The notes under the pieces were generated by a model. The model searched no databases. It saw nothing but the letters and a program-made list of their open reading frames with translations, and was not told the origin of the DNA. Shown here one piece after another: positions 1 to 7,010 of a stretch of 8,752 bases of DNA. Every line of letters starts with the position of its first letter. The first letter of the stretch is position 1. This DNA comes from Bdellovibrionales bacterium (GTDB taxonomy: Bacteria > Bdellovibrionota > Bdellovibrionia > Bdellovibrionales > UBA840), in NCBI GenBank assembly GCA_020434605.1, contig JAGRAL010000203.1, positions 1 to 8,752 on the forward strand. The letters are read 5' to 3'. Position numbers and translations under genes: made by a program.

Positions 1-304
1 AGTGCAGGTTTTGTAGGGTTAATTTTTGCAGCAGATCCCTTACAGCTTCCACTTTGATAAACTTTCCATCTGGTTTTAGTGTATGAAGACTTTCAAACTC
101 ATCTCGTTCAATTTTTTGGCAAACCGCGCAGGTTCCACAGTGGTTGTTTGTTTTACAAAACAAATCTTGTATTAGGGTTTTAGCAACTAACCTTTTGCCA
201 ACACCACTTGGACCAAAAAACAAAAGAACTGGAAACAGCTTTTTGTTTGCCATGTTTTTGCTGAGCTGTTGGTAAATTTCTTGGTGAGCTAAGATTTGAG
301 CCAT
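1..304 (-). CDS. holB: DNA polymerase III delta' subunit, N-terminal 101 codons (runs off the window)
   Basis: The clamp-loader delta' subunit is part of the complex that loads the beta sliding clamp in replication. The visible N-terminal part has a Walker A-like loop GPSGVGKR (residues 31-38; Arg where an ATPase usually has Ser/Thr, as is common in this family). It also has four cysteines, C50, C56, C59 and C62 (C-x5-C-x2-C-x2-C), matching the zinc module of clamp-loader subunits. The segment KVEAVRDLLQKL (residues 84-95) resembles the conserved helix that follows the zinc module. The ATG at 304-302 lies inside the end of tmk, so the two reading frames overlap by 16 bases and translation is probably coupled. 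A tmk-holB pair is common in bacteria and supports the call over dnaX. The 3' part lies beyond base 1. Confidence 0.9.
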   Translation of the reverse strand, partial: MAQILAHQEIYQQLSKNMANKKLFPVLLFFGPSGVGKRLVAKTLIQDLFCKTNNHCGTCAVCQKIERDEFESLHTLKPDGKFIKVEAVRDLLQKLTLQNLH

Positions 305-924
305 TTTTTCTCAATCAGTTTGGATTTTAGTTCTTTGTACATATCTTCGCTAGATTTTCTAGCATCTAGAACAAGCCACAGGTTTGCATCCTCTTTAGAT
401 TGTTTTAAATAGCTAGTGCGAATTCTTTCGTGAAAATCTTTTTCTTCCTGTTCAAATCGATCTTTGTTTTGCCCGCCATCTACTCTTTTTTGTATTCTTT
501 TGAGGCTCTCTTCAACGGGTAGGTCTAAGAGTACAAATAACTGCGGCTGCAAATGGTCTGTCGAAAAATCGTTAAGACTTTTTATATCATTTTCAGAGAT
601 GCCTCGTCCGCCTGCCTGAAAAGCAATAGAGCTAGCAGTATAGCGGTCACAGATGACCCAGGACCCCATTTTAAGGGCAGGTTTAATTTTGTTCTCTACG
701 TGTTGAGCGCGAATGGCTTGATAAAGAAGTAACTCAGCGCGAGCTACAGGAGCCTCTCCATCTGTGCGCAGTAAGATAGTGCGAAGTTCTTCTCCTAGGG
801 CTGTACCTCCTGGCTCTCTGGTTATAATATGCTGCATTGATGATCTAGTGAGATCATTTGCAAGCAATTGAATCAATGAGGATTTACCAGCGCCGTCTAA
901 ACCTTCGAATACAATAAAAGCCAT
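289..924 (-). CDS. tmk: Thymidylate (dTMP) kinase
   Basis: Phosphorylates dTMP to dTDP with ATP, an essential cytoplasmic step of dTTP synthesis. At 211 residues it has the usual family length. Visible motifs in order are the P-loop GLDGAGKS (8-15), the dTMP-site TREPGG (35-40), the DRY motif at 93-95 followed by SSIAFQ (98-103), and a basic LID region (about 142-158) with RFE at 156-158. No key residue is missing. The ATG at 924-922 begins the conserved N-terminal beta strand directly (FIVFEG), so no other start is needed; the bases before it (gatattggt) hold no clear ribosome site. Its end overlaps holB, suggesting a tmk-holB operon. It is divergent from the receiver-GAF gene across a 114-base gap. 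Confidence 0.97.
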   Translation of the reverse strand: MAFIVFEGLDGAGKSSLIQLLANDLTRSSMQHIITREPGGTALGEELRTILLRTDGEAPVARAELLLYQAIRAQHVENKIKPALKMGSWVICDRYTASSIAFQAGGRGISENDIKSLNDFSTDHLQPQLFVLLDLPVEESLKRIQKRVDGGQNKDRFEQEEKDFHERIRTSYLKQSKEDANLWLVLDARKSSEDMYKELKSKLIEKKWLKS

Positions 925-1038
925 ACCAATATCTAGCTTCTGACTTTATCCGATGTCACCAACTTTTGGAGAGTTTAGTAGATGCGACAAAGTATGATAT
1001 TAAGAAAAGTCTGTAAAATCCGAAACTTATAATAACGT
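925..1038. promoter_or_regulatory. Divergent promoter region between tmk and the receiver-GAF gene
   Basis: This 114-base AT-rich gap must hold the promoters of both divergent genes. On the plus strand a perfect -10 hexamer TATAAT lies at 1028-1033, but no convincing -35 is seen 16-18 bases before it. On the minus strand a TTTACA at about 1012-1017 followed 17 bases later by TACTTT is a weak candidate for tmk. I see no clear operator, riboswitch or hairpin here. Confidence 0.4.
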
Positions 1039-1968
1039 ATGGCAGACAAAAGCTCTTATAAAGTATTAATCGGTGAGGATGAATCGACGACCGCGCGTCG
1101 TCTTGCTGATTTTTTGAAAGAGCGTGGCTTTGAAACAAGAGTAGAAACTGCCGGGCAAGAACTTCAAAAAGCAGCAAAAGAATGGCGTCCACATTTTTGC
1201 ATCGTAAATATGATGCTTAAAGATTATTTAGGATTAAATTTTTTAAAATTTACAGTAGAAAATAATATTGAAACTAAAACATTCATCACCTCTTCTCACA
1301 ACAGTGTAGAAAACGTGAAGCAAGCCCTAAAAGCTGGTGCACACGATTATATTGTTAAGCCATACAAACAAGAAGATATTTTATCTAGATTAGTCTTCCA
1401 CATACAAAAGCAAAGAAATGTTCCAAAGGAAGAGAAGAAGGGACCTGAAGATAATACTCTGGTTCACTTGATAAACTTTGTGTTAAAAGAAGCAGTACAA
1501 CCAAAAAGAATCAAAGATATATTGTTTAACCATTCTAAAATGCTTGAGATAGCTTTAAAGGCTGTTCGTGTTTCTATCATTAAGTGTGATGAAGACAGGT
1601 TAACAGGGCATGTGATGATTTCTAGTGATGACCGTGGACTTTTTGGTCTAAAAATTGATTTGAACAGATACGCTGAAGTCATTCACGTTATGAATACAGA
1701 AAAAATGGTTGTGATTGAAAACATGGACGGCGACCCTGCCATGGCAGCTGTAAAAGAAAAATTAAAATCTATTAGTTTTAATTCGATCATTGTGGCTCCA
1801 GTATGGCGTCATGGAAAGTTTTACGGTGTTTTATCCGCAAGACTACCGAAAGAAAAAACGTCCTTCTCTGACCGAGACATCCGCTTTACACAACTACTAT
1901 CATACGTAGTGTCCACGGTGATCAGTTCTGATACCGAAAATACCTTAGCCGTAAAAACGGCAGCTTAA
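1039..1968 (+). CDS. Receiver-GAF protein with a non-phosphorylatable (D57N) receiver
   Basis: A 309-residue cytoplasmic signalling protein. Residues 7-126 form a CheY-like receiver: acidic pair E13-D14, switch residue S85, and the conserved Lys-Pro K107-P108 before the last helix. At the phospho-acceptor position the expected Asp is N57 (codon AAT at 1207-1209, in FCIVNMML), so Asp phosphorylation should not occur. Residues about 145-302 look like a GAF domain (SIIVAPVWRHGKFYGVLSAR at about 253-272, then a final helix starting FSDRD). No DNA-binding or enzymatic output domain is visible, so it probably acts by protein contact or ligand binding. The start is fixed by an in-frame TAA at 1033-1035 just upstream; no Shine-Dalgarno sequence precedes it. 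The partner and ligand are unknown. The histidine kinase at 7022-8356 is too distant to be assigned as its partner. Confidence 0.88.
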   Translation: MADKSSYKVLIGEDESTTARRLADFLKERGFETRVETAGQELQKAAKEWRPHFCIVNMMLKDYLGLNFLKFTVENNIETKTFITSSHNSVENVKQALKAGAHDYIVKPYKQEDILSRLVFHIQKQRNVPKEEKKGPEDNTLVHLINFVLKEAVQPKRIKDILFNHSKMLEIALKAVRVSIIKCDEDRLTGHVMISSDDRGLFGLKIDLNRYAEVIHVMNTEKMVVIENMDGDPAMAAVKEKLKSISFNSIIVAPVWRHGKFYGVLSARLPKEKTSFSDRDIRFTQLLSYVVSTVISSDTENTLAVKTAA

Positions 1969-1970
1969 CC

Positions 1971-1991
1971 AAAGGTACCAGGTTCCTTTTT
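1971..1991 (+). terminator. Weak hairpin plus T-run just after the receiver-GAF stop
   Basis: Three bases after the stop codon, AAAGG (1971-1975) can pair with CCTTT (1985-1989). The stem continues, after a T-T mismatch, with AC/GT around a CAG loop, and a run of five Ts ends it (1987-1991). It is a weaker terminator than the one at 2027-2051. The same bases form the left arm of the inverted repeat described below, so this may not be its main role. Confidence 0.35.
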
Positions 1992-2002
1992 CGGGTCACA
2001 CT

Positions 2003-2026
2003 GCGTCGGATATTTATGTCTGATGC
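2003..2026 (+). other. Hairpin abutting the terminator
   Basis: Bases 2003-2010 (GCGTCGGA) pair with 2019-2026 (TCTGATGC) over eight positions, two of them G-U, around an eight-base AT-rich loop. It ends exactly where the next hairpin begins at 2027, so the two would stack in a transcript. Its function is unknown. It may belong to the 3' untranslated region of the receiver-GAF mRNA or to a small RNA. Confidence 0.45.
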
Positions 2027-2051
2027 AAAGCCGGTATATTACCTGCTTTTT
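2027..2051 (+). terminator. Intrinsic terminator downstream of the receiver-GAF gene
   Basis: AAAGC (2027-2031) pairs with GCTTT (2045-2049) and GGTA (2033-2036) with TACC (2040-2043). There is one C-T mismatch between the two helices and a TAT loop. The stem runs into a five-T tract (2047-2051). This is a well-formed rho-independent terminator on the plus strand, 59 bases after the stop codon, and it would separate the receiver-GAF gene from the next gene. Confidence 0.7.
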
Positions 2052-2189
2052 GTTTAAATTATGAATACTTTAATAGAAATGTCTTTGTTTCATAGTCATG
2101 AAAAGGAACCGAGACCCTTTGTCTAGACCCAAGGCTACATTTCTCTAAAAGCCGTCCTAAAACCAAAAACATCCATGTAAACTAAATCT

Positions 2190-3644
2190 ATGTGGTTTTT
2201 ATTGTCCTTAGCTTGGTCTTTAGAGGCAGAAGTCTGTCATTCTGACTTCTATGATAAGAGCCGTATGGATCAAACAAATGCCTGTTATCAAATACAAGCT
2301 AGAGGTATTGCTAGCACAACTAATCAAGTAAGTGAGTTTGAAGACCGCCTAATTGATTTTATCTCTAAAAAACAAAAAGCCTTAGATATAGACGGGGACG
2401 GTAATCCTGATATTTTTAGAAAGCTTTTAGCTAATGGACACACTGAAGTTTTATACTATAAAGATCAAAAGCTTTACCAGAGGGTAGTATTTAATAGATC
2501 AAATGAGGTTATCTTAGAAAACACAGATGTGGATTTAGATGGAAAATTTGATCAAACCTATAAATGTACAGACGATACTTGTTTACAGCGTCTACAGATC
2601 AAAAATGGAAAAGAGGCGTATCAAGTACGAACTAAAAAAGATAAACATAAAATCACTGAAACATACCTAGCAAGATCTAGTGATGGAAAATGGGTCAGGA
2701 AGGCAGAAAAAACTTACAAAACTGCTAAGGGATATTTTAAGTACATTGACGAACTAGAAAAGTTAAAACAAGAAAACCCAGCAAGAATTGAAAAGTACTT
2801 TACCGATACCGAAGGTGCACATCAACTTTGTTGGGATTGTTACAAAAAAGACTATAATGCCTTTACGAACCTTTTAGATACTTATAAAGCCATTAGAAAG
2901 CCACGACGATTGCGTAGACAAGGGGATTTTATAGTTTCTCGTGTAGGTATCTTAATCCATAAATCTTGTGAAGAAAAGTATGGTAAAGAATATGATGTTG
3001 AGAATCAAGTCACCCAAGCTGTAATCAAAGGTATGACTTGTTTTACTGACTTTTTAGAGAAGAAAGCGCCCTGGGATAAGCTGAATAGAGAAATAGACAA
3101 TAAGCCAAGGGCATATGTGTATGGAAACCATATTCCAAGAGCTTTAAATTTACTAACTACCACATTTACATGGAATCCAGAGACCTATGACTGCGAAGCT
3201 ACTTTAGCCGATGAGTTTTATACGTCTAAGGGAGCAAAAACCCCCTGTGTTGACTATAAAACGCCAGAATATATGAAACCTAAAATCATTTGTGAAGACT
3301 TACTGGACGCAGAAGAACTAGGTGCAAAGGGTGCCTATGGTTATGCTTCTGGTGGCGGTGATGACGGCTCAGGGGTATTCATATCAGGAAATAAGACAGT
3401 AGTATTACCACATCCATTTGTGAGCATAATGTCTTCAGGTGAAGGTCGTAACAGGCGTGATAAAACAAACTTTCAATCAGCAGTATGGCATGAACTGATG
3501 CATAATATGGGGTATCAGGGGGCAGACCACCCAGAGCACCAAATGATTTATAATTGCGAAAAAGATTGCTTTAAAAATGCAGGTGCTAGAGGCCAATGTT
3601 TTTTAAACAAAGAACGCGATGAGTTTTATAATGGCGAATTTTAG
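2190..3644 (+). CDS. Secreted calcium-loop protein with an HExxH zinc-metallopeptidase motif
   Basis: A 484-residue exported protein. The first 15-18 residues (MWFLLSLAWSLEAEV) are hydrophobic like a short signal peptide, though without the usual basic residues. Two D-x-D-x-D-G-x-x-D loops (residues 66-74 and 113-121) resemble EF-hand or dockerin calcium loops. The C-terminal region carries HELMH at 434-438, then G441, D446, H447, E449 and H450, which are candidate third zinc ligands; spacing to a third His does not fit the metzincin HExxHxxGxxH pattern. Fourteen cysteines suggest disulfides outside the cytoplasm. I recognise no named family. The ATG at 2190 is the only in-frame choice, since TAA lies at 2178-2180; no Shine-Dalgarno sequence is visible. 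The 3' end overlaps the converging subtilase gene by 4 bases. It is a paralogue, over residues about 60-131, of the gene at 8413. Peptidase activity is inferred only from HExxH. Confidence 0.8.
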   Translation: MWFLLSLAWSLEAEVCHSDFYDKSRMDQTNACYQIQARGIASTTNQVSEFEDRLIDFISKKQKALDIDGDGNPDIFRKLLANGHTEVLYYKDQKLYQRVVFNRSNEVILENTDVDLDGKFDQTYKCTDDTCLQRLQIKNGKEAYQVRTKKDKHKITETYLARSSDGKWVRKAEKTYKTAKGYFKYIDELEKLKQENPARIEKYFTDTEGAHQLCWDCYKKDYNAFTNLLDTYKAIRKPRRLRRQGDFIVSRVGILIHKSCEEKYGKEYDVENQVTQAVIKGMTCFTDFLEKKAPWDKLNREIDNKPRAYVYGNHIPRALNLLTTTFTWNPETYDCEATLADEFYTSKGAKTPCVDYKTPEYMKPKIICEDLLDAEELGAKGAYGYASGGGDDGSGVFISGNKTVVLPHPFVSIMSSGEGRNRRDKTNFQSAVWHELMHNMGYQGADHPEHQMIYNCEKDCFKNAGARGQCFLNKERDEFYNGEF

Positions 3645-6600
3645 TATCTTCCATCATTTGCTGAGTTACCAGATCTAATTTTATGGCAAGCATTTTTAGG
3701 GTATAGCTTATTAAAAATACGAATTTTCTCATATCTTCCCACTAAATCTTCATATTTTGAGTTGATTCGACTCTTCTTCATATCATCACTCCAGCTAGCA
3801 ATTTCGTACTTATCACCTAAAAATAGATTAAACGTTCTATCATGTGGCATAAAAGTAGATAGAGTACTTGCTGGCCCTCGCAGTTGAACTCGTCTTGCTA
3901 AATAGCCATCTAAACCGTTGTGACTTAGTGCTTTAACTAGGTCTTCATTTTCGTATGAAACCTCACCTTCACAAGCAGGGGATGCACAAATAAAAGTGCT
4001 TAAGGCCGCGTAACAGTTACTAAGATCTTCTTGTGTTAGATTTTCTTTACCGTAATCGATATAGGTTTTACAAAGTTTGGCTGTCTCATCAAAGGCAATT
4101 TGGGCACAAGAGGTAGATTCTAAACCATCGACCATACAGTTTTTGTTGTAGTTAAGTTGTTCTTCACCAGTGATAGCATTACAAAATAGGTTGTCACTGT
4201 ATCGTTGCGTACAATAATCTTCACCTTGAGTTCTTGGTCCTCTAAAAGCAACAACTTCAGTTAAGAATGTGGTCCAATTCTCTGGGCTACACTTAATCTT
4301 TCCTGTTACCTCAACACGACTACCTATTCTACGCCTTTTAGTAGACGCTTGAGTTTGAGAAGAAGTCTTTGCTGCCACCACAGGACTATTTTTTATAGTA
4401 TTTGCAGAAGCACTAGTAGCTGGTTGTGTACTAGGGCTTACTTTAGCTGGCAAAGTAGCAGTAGTAGTGCTTGCTCTGTTAGTAATAAGAGGGGCAGGTC
4501 TATTGATTCCTCCACCACTATATTGAGAGATTGCAAGTTCACTTCGTCCACTTTGTCTAAAGTTACCTATTGGCATTACAGGCATTGCCACTGACCCACT
4601 AGCCATACTTCTTCTTTGAATAGGTTTTACTCTTGTTACTCGTGCCTCTGTCCCTTTACTTGATTTACTAGTAAAGTAGGCTGGGTTCTTTTCTCTGATC
4701 GCTAAGTTATAATCAGGATAACGTCTAGCCCAAGCATTTACATCGCTACCTTGACTGAGTCTTGCAACAACTGGGCTCTCAAGTCGCTTTTGACTCACTT
4801 CACTTGTGGCTTTAAAGTTTTGATATATTGGGGTTCTCTCTATTCGTTTTGTTATAATGGATACTTTTTTAATTTGTGCTTGTTGAATGGCAACAACTTG
4901 GGGATCAGGATTACCAAGGATAGCTTTTTTGTTAGGTGTTGGGGCAGAAAAATTACCCACACTAGATCTTGAACTGCTATTCTCAGCGCCACGTTTTGCA
5001 GGAGCAGAGCTAACAATGGTTGCAGGATTAGAAAGTAAACTTTGATAGTGTTTAATCAATTCAGGGTTATTTTGATATTTTTTAGGTATCAAGTTTTTAA
5101 CATCTTTATCTGCTAAGTGATGTTCGTTTAATTTCAAGTAAACTTGTTTACGAATCTCTTTTAAGTCTTTAATCTTGGGTATTTCTAGTGGCCTTAAAAG
5201 TTTGGCAATTAATGGCTTATCATTTTTTTTCTTTGGCGCTAAACCTAACTTATAAATGGATAAGCTCTCTAGGTTTACATTAGCTGCATAGGTAATGGTA
5301 TCAGAAATGGGTAAAAGCTTTGTCATTCTATCCATAATTGCAGGTGAGGGTACGGTGCCAGTTACAAAGTAGGCATTACCCTTGTGTTCAAGTAGTGGGG
5401 ATGGGGTATTGATCAAGTCTTGAATGTAAGCAGGGTAATAGTATTCAAGGCTATCATTTTGATTAGAGTATTTGCTGTAGTCCCTAACAGATAAAACAGG
5501 GATTAAAAAGTGAATTGATCGAAGTTTGTTATAAGACTGAAAACCTAGTTGCTTAATTAAATCCGATAGTAAAAAACCGTTAGAGATTAAGCTCTTTTTA
5601 CCCTCTTCAGTTGGTGACATGGCGTAAATTTCAGATATCAAATTAAAAAAGCCAATTTCTGAATCATTAATCGAGCTAGCACTTTCTTTGACTAAAAATT
5701 CTAGATTTCTTTTTTCACAAACAGCTTTTAAAGAAGTAGTATCCTCTCTGTTTTCTTCTTTGACCTTGATATCTACACTTCCACATAAAATACGTGGCCC
5801 ACATAGAAGACAAGATACATCTTTTATAAAGTTACCCTCTTTATCTGCAAATGAATCCACAGCAAGACTTTGACTTTTAAAGATCTCAGTAATGTCTTTG
5901 GTAACTGGGCTCTGCAGTGCCATTAATAGATTTAAGTTACCAGCTTGTTTGATCTTATCTTTGTAGTAAGGGTTTGGTACCACACTTGATAGTAAGTGAG
6001 ATTTTACTTGCTTTGCAGACCAAGTGGGGTGCTGCACTTTTATTAATGCTAAAGCTGCCGATACATGGGGAGCAGCTTGAGAGGTACCGTCCTTTTCTAG
6101 GTAATTATCACCCACAACACTTGAGATGATACCCACACCTGGGGCTAAGATATCAACGGAGGATTTACCCCAATTGGAAAAGTAAGGGATACGACCATTT
6201 GAATCAATGGCAGCGACTCTGATAATATTAGGAAGGTTATAGTCTGCAGGATAGGTTTTCGTAACATCATTATTTGATGTGGTATTACCTGCAGCCGTTA
6301 CAACAAGTACACCTTTTGAGTTAGCGTACTTGATAGCCTCTTCTTCTATTTTTACAGGCTTATCTCCGTTTAAAGATAGATTAATAATACTTGCGCCATT
6401 ATCAACGGCATATCTAATACTTAAAGCGATGTTTTGTGCTAGAGCTTCTCTGTCACGAACAAAAGCAGAAGCGGATCTAGGGGACGGCTTATTAAAATTT
6501 AAAATCATTAGGTCTACATAGCCACTGGCAATCCCACAAACACCACTATTAGGATTTGCGGCAATAATACCAGCAACATGGGTGCCATGACTTGTGCCGG

Positions 6601-6940
6601 AGGTTTCTGTTAAGAAGCCGCCTTTGTCTTTATAAAAATCAAAACCATTGATGTCATCAACGTAACCGTTTTTATCATCATCAATCCCATTGTTTGGGAT
6701 TTCTTTTTTATTTACCCAAAGTTGATCTTTAAGCCCAATGTGATTGATATCTGCCCCTGTATCTACAATAGCTACAACGACAGGTTTTACTGGAGAGGGT
6801 AGATATTCACGAGCTTTGTCAGCGCGTGTGGAGGCGAAGAAATTAGAAGTATAGCTCCATGAACGAGAACAATCCTGAGCCTCAAGTCTTGGTGCGAGTG
6901 CAAGTAGTAAAACTATTGAGACCAAAGAGATAACGTGCAT
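3641..6940 (-). CDS. Secreted subtilisin-family (S8) serine protease with large C-terminal extension
   Basis: A 1099-residue exported endopeptidase. The signal peptide is residues 1-21 (cleavage likely after LEA). The peptidase domain spans about 50-335, with the full triad D60 (VDTGAD), H118 (SHGTHVAG) and S287 (GTSQAAPH), oxyanion N219 (AAGN), and an Asp/Asn/Gly-rich calcium-loop-like stretch at 83-102. Only about 30 residues separate the signal peptide from the catalytic domain, so no typical I9 inhibitory propeptide is present. Residues 340-636 are of unknown type, with C377, C380 and C386 near the start. Residues about 637-883 form a basic, Ser/Thr/Pro/Ala-rich linker without cysteine. 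Residues 884-1099 hold ten cysteines, probably a disulfide-rich domain. The gene lies 81 bases downstream of the histidine kinase on the same strand. No clear Shine-Dalgarno sequence precedes the ATG. The protease call is firm; the substrate is unknown. Confidence 0.95.
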   Translation of the reverse strand: MHVISLVSIVLLLALAPRLEAQDCSRSWSYTSNFFASTRADKAREYLPSPVKPVVVAIVDTGADINHIGLKDQLWVNKKEIPNNGIDDDKNGYVDDINGFDFYKDKGGFLTETSGTSHGTHVAGIIAANPNSGVCGIASGYVDLMILNFNKPSPRSASAFVRDREALAQNIALSIRYAVDNGASIINLSLNGDKPVKIEEEAIKYANSKGVLVVTAAGNTTSNNDVTKTYPADYNLPNIIRVAAIDSNGRIPYFSNWGKSSVDILAPGVGIISSVVGDNYLEKDGTSQAAPHVSAALALIKVQHPTWSAKQVKSHLLSSVVPNPYYKDKIKQAGNLNLLMALQSPVTKDITEIFKSQSLAVDSFADKEGNFIKDVSCLLCGPRILCGSVDIKVKEENREDTTSLKAVCEKRNLEFLVKESASSINDSEIGFFNLISEIYAMSPTEEGKKSLISNGFLLSDLIKQLGFQSYNKLRSIHFLIPVLSVRDYSKYSNQNDSLEYYYPAYIQDLINTPSPLLEHKGNAYFVTGTVPSPAIMDRMTKLLPISDTITYAANVNLESLSIYKLGLAPKKKNDKPLIAKLLRPLEIPKIKDLKEIRKQVYLKLNEHHLADKDVKNLIPKKYQNNPELIKHYQSLLSNPATIVSSAPAKRGAENSSSRSSVGNFSAPTPNKKAILGNPDPQVVAIQQAQIKKVSIITKRIERTPIYQNFKATSEVSQKRLESPVVARLSQGSDVNAWARRYPDYNLAIREKNPAYFTSKSSKGTEARVTRVKPIQRRSMASGSVAMPVMPIGNFRQSGRSELAISQYSGGGINRPAPLITNRASTTTATLPAKVSPSTQPATSASANTIKNSPVVAAKTSSQTQASTKRRRIGSRVEVTGKIKCSPENWTTFLTEVVAFRGPRTQGEDYCTQRYSDNLFCNAITGEEQLNYNKNCMVDGLESTSCAQIAFDETAKLCKTYIDYGKENLTQEDLSNCYAALSTFICASPACEGEVSYENEDLVKALSHNGLDGYLARRVQLRGPASTLSTFMPHDRTFNLFLGDKYEIASWSDDMKKSRINSKYEDLVGRYEKIRIFNKLYPKNACHKIRSGNSANDGRY

Positions 6941-6982
6941 AGTAAGTTATCGGATATAAACATATAGACTTTAGTAGTAGGT

Positions 6983-7010
6983 GCTATATTAACCATATAA
7001 GATGTCTCAA
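6983..7010 (-). promoter_or_regulatory. Candidate sigma-70 promoter for the subtilase gene
   Basis: On the minus strand TTGAGA (7010-7005; five of six to the -35 consensus) is followed after 16 bases by TATAGC (6988-6983; four of six to the -10 consensus). Transcription would start near 6976, leaving about 35 bases of leader before the ATG at 6940. It would let the protease be expressed separately from the kinase. It is a weak match in an AT-rich gap. Confidence 0.4.

Larger units (their letters stand above)
1971..2120. repeat. 20-bp imperfect inverted repeat enclosing two hairpins
   Basis: The arms at 1971-1990 and 2101-2120 match at 16 of 20 positions when one is reverse-complemented. The shared parts are AAAGG at the outer end and a perfect ten-base block GGTTCCTTTT (1981-1990, pairing with 2101-2110), separated by a five-base variable centre. 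Each arm is also a partial palindrome (AAAGG...CCTTT). The 110 bases between them hold the two hairpins at 2003-2049. They could form the closing stem of one structured RNA, be two copies of a dispersed palindromic element in opposite orientation, or be paired protein-binding sites. The sequence alone does not decide between these. Confidence 0.5.

Noticed and set aside
956..1192. Minus-strand ORF of 78 codons across the tmk/receiver-GAF gap
   Set aside because: It overlaps the receiver coding region in antisense, has no family motif, and would sit on the divergent promoter region; a shadow frame.
2000..2046. Resemblance to a GEMM-I cyclic di-GMP riboswitch (TGATGCAAAGCC at 2022-2032, close to the GACGCAAAGCC core)
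   Set aside because: The 5' half of the aptamer (GGGCAAACC-like) and its tetraloop-receptor pair are absent, and the GATGC is already used in the 2003-2026 hairpin. It is also downstream of, not before, a gene and runs straight into a terminator.
2016..2057. Small ORF of 13 codons (MSDAKPVYYLLFV)
   Set aside because: It lies within the two hairpins and the terminator T-tract, so it is most likely accidental.
2061..2126. Small ORF of 21 codons beginning MNTLIEMSLF
   Set aside because: No ribosome binding site, it overlaps the right arm of the inverted repeat, and it has no recognisable features; short ORFs are expected by chance in AT-rich DNA.
3480..3644. Possible C-terminal truncation of the HExxH protein by a frameshift
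   Set aside because: I saw no continuing homologous reading frame past the stop; the minus-strand subtilase frame occupies the following bases. Without homologues truncation cannot be supported.
4349..4594. Plus-strand ORF opposite the Ser/Thr-rich linker of the subtilase
   Set aside because: Its Ser/Cys/Arg-rich composition is what the complement of the low-complexity linker produces; no start signal or motif.
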